5,983 nucleotides of DNA from Alphaproteobacteria bacterium (GTDB lineage: Bacteria; Pseudomonadota; Alphaproteobacteria; Reyranellales; Reyranellaceae). This document shows positions 1 to 5,983 of this stretch, in pieces (the stretch's first letter is position 1; the number at the start of each line of letters is the position of its first letter). The notes under the pieces are model-generated. The model was not told the origin of the DNA. It made no database searches and saw only the letters and a program-made list of their open reading frames with translations. Location of the stretch: positions 1 to 5,983 of the forward strand of contig JABCYT010000245.1 in the NCBI GenBank assembly GCA_013290035.1. Direction: 5' to 3'. The position numbers were made by a program, and so were the translations under genes.

Positions 1-891
1 GGCAAGGCGCTCCGGTTGCGGGTTGCGGGAGCGGCGGCGCTGGAGGTGCAGCATATGAGCGGCCAGCTCGTCGAGCGCGTGAACGCCTATTTCGGGCACA
101 AGATGATCGACGACATCCGGCTGGTGCAGGGCGCGATCGCCGTGCGACCCGCGCCCAAGCCCATTCCCATGCCCGATCCCGCCGTCGTGACGCGGGTGGC
201 CGAGCGCGCCGCGTCGGTCAAGGACCCCGAGCTCCGGGCTGCGCTCACCCGTCTTGGCGCGCGCGTCGCCAGCCGGCGGCACGTCATGCTGGGCGCCCCC
301 CTGGGCGCATTGGCGGCTGCCTTCGTTGCCCGCGATCTCCGCGCCCAGGACCTGCCGCGCGACAAGCTTTTGGAAGCGCTGCCCGGCGACCATATCCTGG
401 GCAAGGTCGACGCCCCCAACACCCTGATCGATTACGCCTCGTTCACCTGCCCGCACTGCGCGAACTTCTACATCGCGGTGATGCCGACCCTGCGCAAGGA
501 GTGGATCGACACCGGCAAGCTCCGGCTGATCCATCGCCATTTCCCCTCCGATATGGTCGCGACCCGGGCGAGCCAGCTCACCGAATGCGCCCCTGCCGAC
601 AGGTTCTTCGCCATGGTCGACCGGCTGTTCCGCAAGCAGGTGGACTGGCTGTCGGTGGGCGACCCCGAGGTCGAAATGGTCAAGGTGCTGGCGGACCAGG
701 GGGTGACGCCCGAAGGCGCCCAGGCCTGTTTCGCCAACGACCGGCTTTTGGACAAAGTCCTCGCCGACGTGCAGTCCGGCCAGACGCTGGGGGTGCGCTT
801 CACGCCCACCCTGTTCATCAACGAGGAGAACTACGCCAATCCCGGCACGGCCGACGCGATCTCAGCAATATTACGCCAGGTGGGGCGGTAA
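1..891 (+). CDS. DciA-like (DUF721) C-terminal region fused in frame to a DsbA-family thiol:disulfide oxidoreductase; 5' partial
   Basis: The frame is open from base 1, so the TTG at 16 is not a credible start and the gene begins upstream of the window. Residue numbers here count from that TTG. Residues 1-85 look like the end of a DciA/DUF721 domain (RVAGAAALEVQHMS, IRLVQG, then a Pro-rich linker and DPELRAALTRLG); DciA helps load the replicative helicase in the cytoplasm. Residues 86-110 (SRRHVML, an Ala/Leu-rich stretch, then LRA-Q) resemble a Tat signal. Residues 112-291 are a DsbA-like thioredoxin fold with C145-P-H-C148, a cis-Pro motif T-P264-T, and C191/C238, placed like the second disulfide of alphaproteobacterial DsbA proteins. 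Such enzymes oxidise cysteines of exported proteins. The two parts are normally separate neighbouring genes. Here no stop divides them, and possible internal starts (ATG 169, GTG 187, GTG 196, ATG 286) lack a clear ribosome binding site. Family assignment of the DsbA half is secure; whether one fused protein is made is uncertain. Confidence 0.85.
   Translation, partial: GKALRLRVAGAAALEVQHMSGQLVERVNAYFGHKMIDDIRLVQGAIAVRPAPKPIPMPDPAVVTRVAERAASVKDPELRAALTRLGARVASRRHVMLGAPLGALAAAFVARDLRAQDLPRDKLLEALPGDHILGKVDAPNTLIDYASFTCPHCANFYIAVMPTLRKEWIDTGKLRLIHRHFPSDMVATRASQLTECAPADRFFAMVDRLFRKQVDWLSVGDPEVEMVKVLADQGVTPEGAQACFANDRLLDKVLADVQSGQTLGVRFTPTLFINEENYANPGTADAISAILRQVGR
271..345 (+). other. Internal twin-arginine-like signal segment at the DciA/DsbA junction
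   Basis: The encoded segment starts S-R-R-H-V-M-L, continues with an Ala/Leu/Gly-rich hydrophobic stretch and ends L-R-A before Q-D. This fits a Tat-type signal (S-R-R-x-F-L-K consensus, here with H-V-M-L after the arginine pair) and a signal peptidase site after Ala110 of the 291-residue numbering. It lies about 85 residues inside the reading frame. Starting at ATG 286 would remove both arginines and leave no positive charge before the hydrophobic stretch, so a working signal would need an upstream start. Tat rather than Sec export is inferred from the motif only. Confidence 0.5.
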
Positions 892-930
892 ACGTTTGAC
901 TCCCCACAGGTGTAATTCCCAAGATGTAGT

Positions 931-940
931 GGAGAGGAAG
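931..940 (+). promoter_or_regulatory. Ribosome binding site of the second DsbA-family gene
   Basis: The purine-rich GGAGAGGAAG lies 5 bases before the ATG at 946. It is the clearest Shine-Dalgarno-like site in the window and fixes the start of that gene. It sits in the 54-base gap after the first gene, so this gene can be translated independently of its neighbour. Confidence 0.7.
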
Positions 941-945
941 ACGGA

Positions 946-1611
946 ATGCGGAATATCTTGATTGTCGCCGGCGGCGTCGTGGCGGTGGCCGCGATCGCGG
1001 CTGGCGTCTATTTCGGCACCCGTCCGCCTGCGGCCGGCCCGGCGCCGACGGCCGTGGCTGCCACGGCCACGCCCGACAAATCCGCCCTCCTGGCCGTCCA
1101 GCCCAATGACCATGTGCTGGGCGACCCCAATGCGCCGATCACGCTGATCGAATACGCCTCGCTCACCTGCCCGCACTGCGCCCACTTCGACACCGAGATC
1201 CTGCCCGAGCTCAAGAAGAAGTGGATCGACACCGGCAAGGTGAAGCTGGTCTACCGCGATTTCCCGCTCGACCAGGTCGCCGCCAAGGCGGCCCAGATCG
1301 CCGAGTGCGCCGCTAAGGACCGCTATTTCGGCGTGATCGACCTCATCTTCGCCGGCCAGCGGACCTGGGCCGCCGCCGCCGACCCGATCGCCGAGCTCGC
1401 CAAGCCGCTGCGCATCGCGGGCCTCGGCGAGGCCGAGATCAAGGCCTGCCTCGCCAACGAGGCGATGAGCAACGCGGTGATCTCCGACTACAAGAGCGGC
1501 GAGGCGCTGGGCGTCAACTCGACGCCGACGCTCATCATCAACGGTCAACTCTATCCCGGTGCACGGTCGGTCGAGGAACTCGACGGCCTGTTCGGCAAGC
1601 TCGTCAAGTAG
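946..1611 (+). CDS. Membrane-anchored DsbA-family thiol:disulfide oxidoreductase
   Basis: A 221-residue thioredoxin-fold protein of the DsbA-like group, expected to introduce or shuffle disulfide bonds in periplasmic proteins. Residues 4-23 form one hydrophobic segment after a short positively charged start (MRN), followed by an Ala/Pro-rich linker to about residue 43. This suggests an N-terminal anchor or uncleaved signal with the catalytic domain in the periplasm. The active site is C75-P-H-C78, the cis-proline motif is T-P194-T, and the family motif YRDFPLD follows the conserved WIDTGK stretch. C121 and C168 match the extra cysteine pair of the upstream paralogue. The ATG at 946 is chosen because a strong ribosome binding site precedes it and the anchor starts directly after it. 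It lies 20 bases before smc. No DsbB partner is in the window, so how it is reoxidised is unknown. Substrates cannot be told from sequence. Confidence 0.94.
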   Translation: MRNILIVAGGVVAVAAIAAGVYFGTRPPAAGPAPTAVAATATPDKSALLAVQPNDHVLGDPNAPITLIEYASLTCPHCAHFDTEILPELKKKWIDTGKVKLVYRDFPLDQVAAKAAQIAECAAKDRYFGVIDLIFAGQRTWAAAADPIAELAKPLRIAGLGEAEIKACLANEAMSNAVISDYKSGEALGVNSTPTLIINGQLYPGARSVEELDGLFGKLVK

Positions 1612-1631
1612 GCAACAGCCAGCGTGGTGTA

Positions 1632-4600
1632 ATGGTGCAGTTCGACAAACTCCGGCTCTCCGGCTTCAAGTCCTTCGTCGATCCGACGGAGCTCGCCATC
1701 GAGCCGGGCATGACCGGCATCGTCGGCCCCAACGGCTGCGGCAAGTCGAACCTCGTCGAGGCGATGAAGTGGGTGATGGGCGAGACCTCGGCCAAGCAGA
1801 TGCGCGGCAGCGAGATGGAGGATGTGATCTTCTCCGGCGCCGGCACGCGGCCGGCGCGCAACATCGCCGAGGTCATGCTGACCCTCGACAACAAGACGCG
1901 CACGGCGCCGGCCATGGTGAACGACGCCGATCAGCTCGACATCGTGCGCCGCATCGAGCGCGGCCACGGCTCGGCCTATTCGGTGAACGGTCGCGAGATC
2001 CGCGCGCGCGACGTGCAGACGCTGTTTGCCGATGCGGCGACGGGCTCGCGCTCGACCGCGCTGGTGAGCCAGGGCCGCATCGGCGCGCTGATCAACGCCA
2101 AGCCGCTCGACCGGCGCTCCATCATCGATGAGGCCGCCGGCATCACCGGCCTCTATGCCCGCCGCCACGAGGCCGAGCTCAGGCTGCGCGCCGCCGAGCA
2201 GAACCTGGCCCGCGTGCAGGACGTGCTGGTGGCGCTCGAGGAGCAGCACAAGGGGCTGAAGCGCCAGGCGCGCCAGGCCAGCCGATACCGCAACCTCTCC
2301 GATCATATCCGCCGCGCCGAAGCCGCGGTGCTGGCGCTGAAGCTCGCCGCCGCCGAGCGCGAACTGGCCGAGGCCAGCGAGCGGCTGAAGGAGGCCGAGG
2401 CCGGCGTCGCCGACCTCACGCGCCTGGTCGGCCTCGCCACCACGGCGCAAGCGGAGGCTGCGACGGCGCTGCCGCCGCTGCGCAACGACGAGGCTGCCGC
2501 CGCCGCCGCCTTGCAGCGGCTGCGCGTGGCGCACGATGCGCTCACCGCCGAAGCCGAGCGCGTCGCCCAGGCCCAGCGGGAGGCCGAGACGCGCCTGCAG
2601 CAGACCGAGCAGGATCTTGCGCGCGAACGCGGCCGCAAGAGCGATGCCGAAGCCGCGATCGCCGAGCTCGACGGCCAGCGCGCCCGGCTCGAGCAGGAGC
2701 GAGTAGGCGAGGAGGATCGCGCCGCCGACGCTTCGGCGGCGCGCGATACAGCGCAAGCCCGGACCCATGCGGCCGAGAGCGAACACGACCGGCTGACCCG
2801 CCAGATCGCCGACGATGAGGCACTGCGCGACAGCGTCGGCCGCGAGATCGCCGAGCTGCAGGAACGCCTGCGCCGGCTGGCCGCGCGCCGCGAGGAAATC
2901 GCCGTCCAGCAGCGCCAGATCGAGAGCGAGCTTGCCGGCCTGCCGGCGCTCGCCGAGGTCGAGACCGCGCGCGACGCCGCCCGCGCCGCCTTCGAGGAGG
3001 CGCGCCAGCAGGGCCAGCAGACGATCGACGCCGCCCGCGAGGCCGAGCGCTACGAATCCGAATCAGCGCGCCAGGCGGTGGCCCAGGCCCACGCCCAGCG
3101 CATCGAGGCGGAGCGCGCCCGCGCGGCCGAGCGCGAGGCCGCCGAGGCGCGCCATACGGCCGCGGCCGAGAGCCTGCAGAAGGTCAATGCCCGGCTCACC
3201 AAGCTCCGCGCCGAGGAAGCAGGCGTTGCCGCCGCGCTGAAGTCGGCGGCCGATTCGCTGTGGCCGCCGCTTTTGGATGCGCTCACCGTCGAGCCGGGCT
3301 TCGAGGCAGCGCTGGGCGCTGCGTTCGGCGACGAGCTCGAAGCCTCGTCTGATCGCGGCGCACCGGTCCACTGGCTGCCGCTCGGCCCGCTCGCCGACGC
3401 GCCTTCCTTGCCGGCCGGCGCCACGCCGCTTGGCGATCACGTCAAGACCTTGCCCGAGCTGGCGCGCCGCCTCGCCTTCATCGGCGTCGTCGCCGACGAC
3501 GCCACGGGCGCGGCGCTGCAGGAGAGCCTCAAGGCCGGGCAGCAGCTGGTTACGCGCGATGGCGCGGTGTGGCGCTGGGACGGCTACACCATGCGGGCCG
3601 GCGCGCCGTCGACGGCCGCCGTGCGGCTGAGCCAGCGCAACCGGCTGGCCGAGCTGCGCCAGCAGATCGAGGGCCTCGCCGCCGAACACGCGACCGCGCA
3701 GGCCGAGGTCGAGGCCGAAGCGGCGTCGCTCGCCCAGGCCCGCGACGCCGAGAAGACGTCGGTCGAGCAGGCCCGGGCGTACGAGCGCACGGTGGCCGAC
3801 GCGGCGCGGCGCAAGTCGGAGGATGCGGGCGAGGCGACCCGCGCCGCCGAACGCTCGGCGCAGGAGGCCATCGCGACCGCCGAGCGCGCTGCCGCCGAGG
3901 CGCGCGACCGGCACACCGACGTGGCGCGCCGCACCGACCAGCTGCGCACGCGACTGGCCGGCATCGAGCAGGCGGTGGCCGAGGTCGTGGGCGACATCGC
4001 CGATACCGAGATGCGCCGCACCTTCCGCCAGGCGCGCCTGTCGTCGATCTCCGATACCCAGGCCGACCGCGTGGCCGCGGGCGCGCTGCGCGCGCGCATC
4101 GCCGAATTACGGGCGGCGTTGGTCGAGGCCGAGGGCGCCTGCGATCGCCTGGCCCGCGAGGCCGCGATGCGGGTCGAGCGCCTGGGCCAGATCGCCCAGG
4201 ACCATGCCGGCTGGAGCAACCGGCTGGCCGATGCGGAAGGCCAGATCGTCGAGCTCGATGCCAGGCGCGAACAGATCGCGACGGCGATCGCCGAGCTCGC
4301 CGCCAAGCCCGCCGAGATCGAGGCCAAGCGGATGGCGCTGGGGGGCGAGATCGACAAGGCCGAGCATCATCGGCAGGGGGCGGCCGATCGACTGGCGATC
4401 GGCGAGACGCGGCTCGCCGAAGCCGACAAGGCGCTGCGGCAGGCCGAAGCGGAGCTGGCGAGTGCGCGCGAAAGCCGCGTGCGCCGCGAAGGCCTGGTCG
4501 AGCAGGCGAGCCGCGATCGCGAGTCGGTGGTCGAGCGCATCGTCGAGCGCCTGCGCTGCGAGCCCGACGGCGTGCTGGCGCTGGCCGAGGTGCAGTCGCT

Positions 4601-5288
4601 GGAAGAGCTGCCCGAGATGGAGAAGGCCGAGCATCGCCTCGAGCGGCTGGTGCACGAGCGCGAGACCATGGGCGCGGTGAATTTGCGCGCCGAGGAGGAG
4701 GCCAGCGAACTCGAGCAGCAGATCGGCGGCATGACGGCCGAGCGCGACGACCTGGTCGCCGCCATCGCCCGCCTGCGCCAGGGCATCCAGAGCCTGAACC
4801 GCGAGGGCCGCGAGCGCTTCATCGTCGCCTTCGAGCAGGTGAGCGGCCACTTCCAGCTTCTCTTCACCAAGCTGTTCGGCGGCGGCAAGGCCGAGTTGCG
4901 GCTGACCGAGTCGGAAGATCCGCTCGAGGCGGGCCTCGAAATCCACGCCAGCCCGCCCGGCAAGAAACTGCAGGTGATGTCGCTGCTGTCGGGCGGCGAG
5001 CAGGCGCTGACGGCGTTGTCGCTCCTGTTCGCGGTGTTCATGACCAACCCGGCGCCGATCTGCGTGCTGGACGAGGTCGATGCGCCGCTCGACGATCTCA
5101 ACGTCGAGCGCTTCTGCGCGCTGGTGAAGGACATCGCCGGCCGTACCGACACGCGCTTCATGGTGATCACCCACCATCGCGTCACCATGGCGCGCATGGA
5201 CCGCCTCTACGGCGTGACCATGGCCGAGCAGGGCGTCTCCCAGCTCGTTTCAGTCAATCTGATGGAAGCCGACCGGTTGGTGGCCTAG
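1632..5288 (+). CDS. smc: Chromosome segregation/condensation ATPase Smc
   Basis: A complete 1218-residue Smc, slightly longer than the roughly 1150-1190 usual for bacteria. Smc forms a dimeric ring that, with ScpA and ScpB (not in this window), organises and segregates the chromosome. The N-terminal head (about 1-165) has the opening FDKLRLSGFKSFVDPTE, Walker A GPNGCGKS at 32-39, the R-loop Arg58 and the Q-loop Q147. A first long Ala/Glu/Arg-rich coiled coil spans about 165-535. A small hinge lies at about 537-667, and a second coiled coil runs to about 1010. The C-terminal head starts near MGAVNLRA (1013) and carries the signature LSGGEQ (1119-1124), Walker B ICVLDE (1143-1148, catalytic Glu1148), a D-loop (DAPLDD) and the H-loop THH (1180-1182). 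All ATPase motifs are intact. The ATG at 1632 gives the family's usual N-terminus; GTG at 1635 is the only close alternative. No good ribosome binding site precedes it, so coupling to the upstream gene 20 bases away is likely. Confidence 0.98.
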   Translation: MVQFDKLRLSGFKSFVDPTELAIEPGMTGIVGPNGCGKSNLVEAMKWVMGETSAKQMRGSEMEDVIFSGAGTRPARNIAEVMLTLDNKTRTAPAMVNDADQLDIVRRIERGHGSAYSVNGREIRARDVQTLFADAATGSRSTALVSQGRIGALINAKPLDRRSIIDEAAGITGLYARRHEAELRLRAAEQNLARVQDVLVALEEQHKGLKRQARQASRYRNLSDHIRRAEAAVLALKLAAAERELAEASERLKEAEAGVADLTRLVGLATTAQAEAATALPPLRNDEAAAAAALQRLRVAHDALTAEAERVAQAQREAETRLQQTEQDLARERGRKSDAEAAIAELDGQRARLEQERVGEEDRAADASAARDTAQARTHAAESEHDRLTRQIADDEALRDSVGREIAELQERLRRLAARREEIAVQQRQIESELAGLPALAEVETARDAARAAFEEARQQGQQTIDAAREAERYESESARQAVAQAHAQRIEAERARAAEREAAEARHTAAAESLQKVNARLTKLRAEEAGVAAALKSAADSLWPPLLDALTVEPGFEAALGAAFGDELEASSDRGAPVHWLPLGPLADAPSLPAGATPLGDHVKTLPELARRLAFIGVVADDATGAALQESLKAGQQLVTRDGAVWRWDGYTMRAGAPSTAAVRLSQRNRLAELRQQIEGLAAEHATAQAEVEAEAASLAQARDAEKTSVEQARAYERTVADAARRKSEDAGEATRAAERSAQEAIATAERAAAEARDRHTDVARRTDQLRTRLAGIEQAVAEVVGDIADTEMRRTFRQARLSSISDTQADRVAAGALRARIAELRAALVEAEGACDRLAREAAMRVERLGQIAQDHAGWSNRLADAEGQIVELDARREQIATAIAELAAKPAEIEAKRMALGGEIDKAEHHRQGAADRLAIGETRLAEADKALRQAEAELASARESRVRREGLVEQASRDRESVVERIVERLRCEPDGVLALAEVQSLEELPEMEKAEHRLERLVHERETMGAVNLRAEEEASELEQQIGGMTAERDDLVAAIARLRQGIQSLNREGRERFIVAFEQVSGHFQLLFTKLFGGGKAELRLTESEDPLEAGLEIHASPPGKKLQVMSLLSGGEQALTALSLLFAVFMTNPAPICVLDEVDAPLDDLNVERFCALVKDIAGRTDTRFMVITHHRVTMARMDRLYGVTMAEQGVSQLVSVNLMEADRLVA

Positions 5289-5400
5289 GCAAGAGTCTCG
5301 AACAAGCAACAAGACTATCTTCCTCTCACATAAACTGGGGCGCCGGTCCGGCCTGACCGGCGCCCTTCTCTTTGCGCGGACGGGGATGTAGTGTCGCGTC
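5289..5400 (+). other. Intergenic region between smc and dapE
   Basis: This 112-base gap begins with about 49 bases noticeably richer in A and T than the flanking genes, followed by the intrinsic terminator and a short leader before dapE. I find no convincing -35/-10 pair for dapE; CATAAA at 5329-5334 resembles a -10 box but has no partner at the right distance and lies upstream of the terminator. The dapE leader has only a weak, distant purine run (GGGG near 5382-5385). Confidence 0.6.
5338..5373 (+). terminator. Intrinsic terminator downstream of smc
   Basis: A perfect 11-base-pair inverted repeat, GGGCGCCGGTC at 5338-5348 and GACCGGCGCCC at 5355-5365, encloses a 6-base loop and is followed by the T-rich run TTCTCTTT. 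It lies 49 bases after the smc stop and 27 bases before dapE. This is the classic form of a Rho-independent terminator, with a T-run broken by two C residues. It should end the transcript carrying the DsbA-family genes and smc and separate them from dapE. Confidence 0.85.
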
Positions 5401-5983
5401 ATGCCCGATACCCTGGCTCCCAACGTCACGGATGTGGTTGAACTGACGCGCGCGCTGGTGCGCTGCGAAAGCGTGACGCCGCGCGAAGCCGGCGCCCTGC
5501 AGCACCTCGAGCAGACCCTGGCGTCGCTCGGTTTTCGCTGCGAGCGCATGGATTTCAGCCAGGCCGGCACCGACGACGTCGCCAACCTCTATGCCCGCAT
5601 CGGCACCTCCGGCCGGCATTTCTGCTTCGCCGGCCATTCCGATGTCGTGCCGGTGGGCGATCTCTCGTCGTGGACCATCGGCCCGTTCTCGGCCGAGCTC
5701 GCCGACGGCTACCTGTTCGGCCGCGGCGCCGCCGACATGAAGGGCGCGATCGCGGCTTTCACCGACGCTGCAACCCGCTTCCTCGGCAAGCGTGGCCGCG
5801 ACTTCGGCGGCTCGATCAGCCTGCTGATCACCGGCGACGAGGAGGGGCCCGCCGTCAACGGCACGGTCAAGATGCTGCAGCGCCTGGCCGAGCGCGGCGA
5901 GACGATCGACGCCTGCGTGGTCGGCGAGCCGACCAGCTCCAGGCGCTTCGGCGACATGATGAAGATCGGCCGGCGCGGCAGCA
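5401..5983 (+). CDS. dapE: Succinyl-diaminopimelate desuccinylase DapE, 3' end cut off by the window
   Basis: The frame is open from ATG 5401 to the right edge, giving the first 194 residues of a protein usually about 375-390 long. DapE is a cytoplasmic di-zinc M20-family hydrolase. It splits N-succinyl-LL-2,6-diaminopimelate into succinate and LL-diaminopimelate for lysine and peptidoglycan precursor synthesis. Visible motifs are [12 protein letters not shown] with zinc ligand H79, GRGAADMKG with bridging D112, [12 protein letters not shown] with the general base E147 and ligand E148, and VVGEPTS with ligand E176, followed by [12 protein letters not shown]. These match E. coli H67, D100, E134, E135 and E163 in order and spacing. 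The last zinc ligand, a C-terminal histidine, lies outside the window. An in-frame TAG at 5389-5391 makes ATG 5401 the first possible start; the ribosome binding site is weak. It follows the terminator after smc, so a separate transcript is likely. An ArgE or other M20 enzyme is much less likely given the DapE-type motifs. Confidence 0.95.
   Translation, partial: MPDTLAPNVTDVVELTRALVRCESVTPREAGALQHLEQTLASLGFRCERMDFSQAGTDDVANLYARIGTSGRHFCFAGHSDVVPVGDLSSWTIGPFSAELADGYLFGRGAADMKGAIAAFTDAATRFLGKRGRDFGGSISLLITGDEEGPAVNGTVKMLQRLAERGETIDACVVGEPTSSRRFGDMMKIGRRGS

Noticed and set aside
16..18. TTG at 16 as the start of the first gene
   Set aside because: The frame is open to base 1 and the residues on either side of it continue the DUF721-like sequence, so the true start is outside the window.
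896..925. Possible promoter in front of the second DsbA gene: TTGACT at 896-901 with CAAGAT at 920-925
   Set aside because: The -35 matches well, but the -10 matches only 3 of 6 at an 18-base spacing. The better -10-like TGTAAT (911-916) is only 9 bases away, so the pair is not convincing.
1551..2786. Long antisense open frame of 411 codons across the start of smc, and a similar 356-codon one at 4107-5177
   Set aside because: Long open frames opposite a coding strand are expected at this GC content. The translations are low-complexity (Arg/Ala/Gly/Leu-rich) with no domain, and the + strand encodes an unmistakable Smc.
2650..4300. Recurring ATCGCCGAGCT-type strings within smc
   Set aside because: They encode I-A-E-L in the coiled coils and reflect heptad repetition and codon bias. 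Spacing is irregular, so they are not a DNA repeat array.
3569..5356. 595-codon + strand frame overlapping the second half of smc
   Set aside because: The translation is a mass of Arg/Gly/Ala without motifs, overlaps essential Smc head sequence in another frame, and is explained by GC-rich codon composition.

Overview
This window comes from a very GC-rich bacterial chromosome, most likely an alphaproteobacterium. The reasons are the gene order (a DciA/DUF721 domain, then DsbA-like oxidases, then smc), which I recall as a common alphaproteobacterial arrangement, and the style of the Smc hinge and of the DsbA-like proteins. A Rhodospirillales or Reyranella-like source is my guess and cannot be proved from the sequence. 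It looks like ordinary core chromosome: I see no mobile element, CRISPR array, tRNA or rRNA.

Layout, all on the + strand. Positions 1-891 are one uninterrupted reading frame, already open at the left edge. It begins with the C-terminal part of a DciA-like (DUF721) domain and runs without a stop into a twin-arginine-like signal and a DsbA-type thioredoxin fold (CPHC). Positions 946-1611 encode a second, membrane-anchored DsbA-like protein that is clearly a tandem paralogue of the first. Positions 1632-5288 encode a complete 1218-residue Smc chromosome-condensation ATPase. A strong intrinsic terminator at 5338-5373 closes this group. Positions 5401-5983 hold the first 194 codons of dapE, cut off by the right edge.

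How the genes work together: the first three genes are closely spaced (gaps of 54 and 20 bases) and probably cotranscribed. They combine chromosome maintenance (DciA-type helicase loading, Smc condensation) with envelope disulfide formation. The grouping is a conserved neighbourhood rather than one pathway. DapE belongs to lysine/meso-diaminopimelate biosynthesis and lies beyond the terminator, so it is probably a separate unit.

No wholly new system is evident. The point most worth a second look is the in-frame join of a cytoplasmic replication-type domain to an exported oxidoreductase. Lesser points are the tandem oxidase pair with different export signals, a second dsbA-frame stop that overlaps the smc start codon (TAATG), and a divergent Smc hinge.
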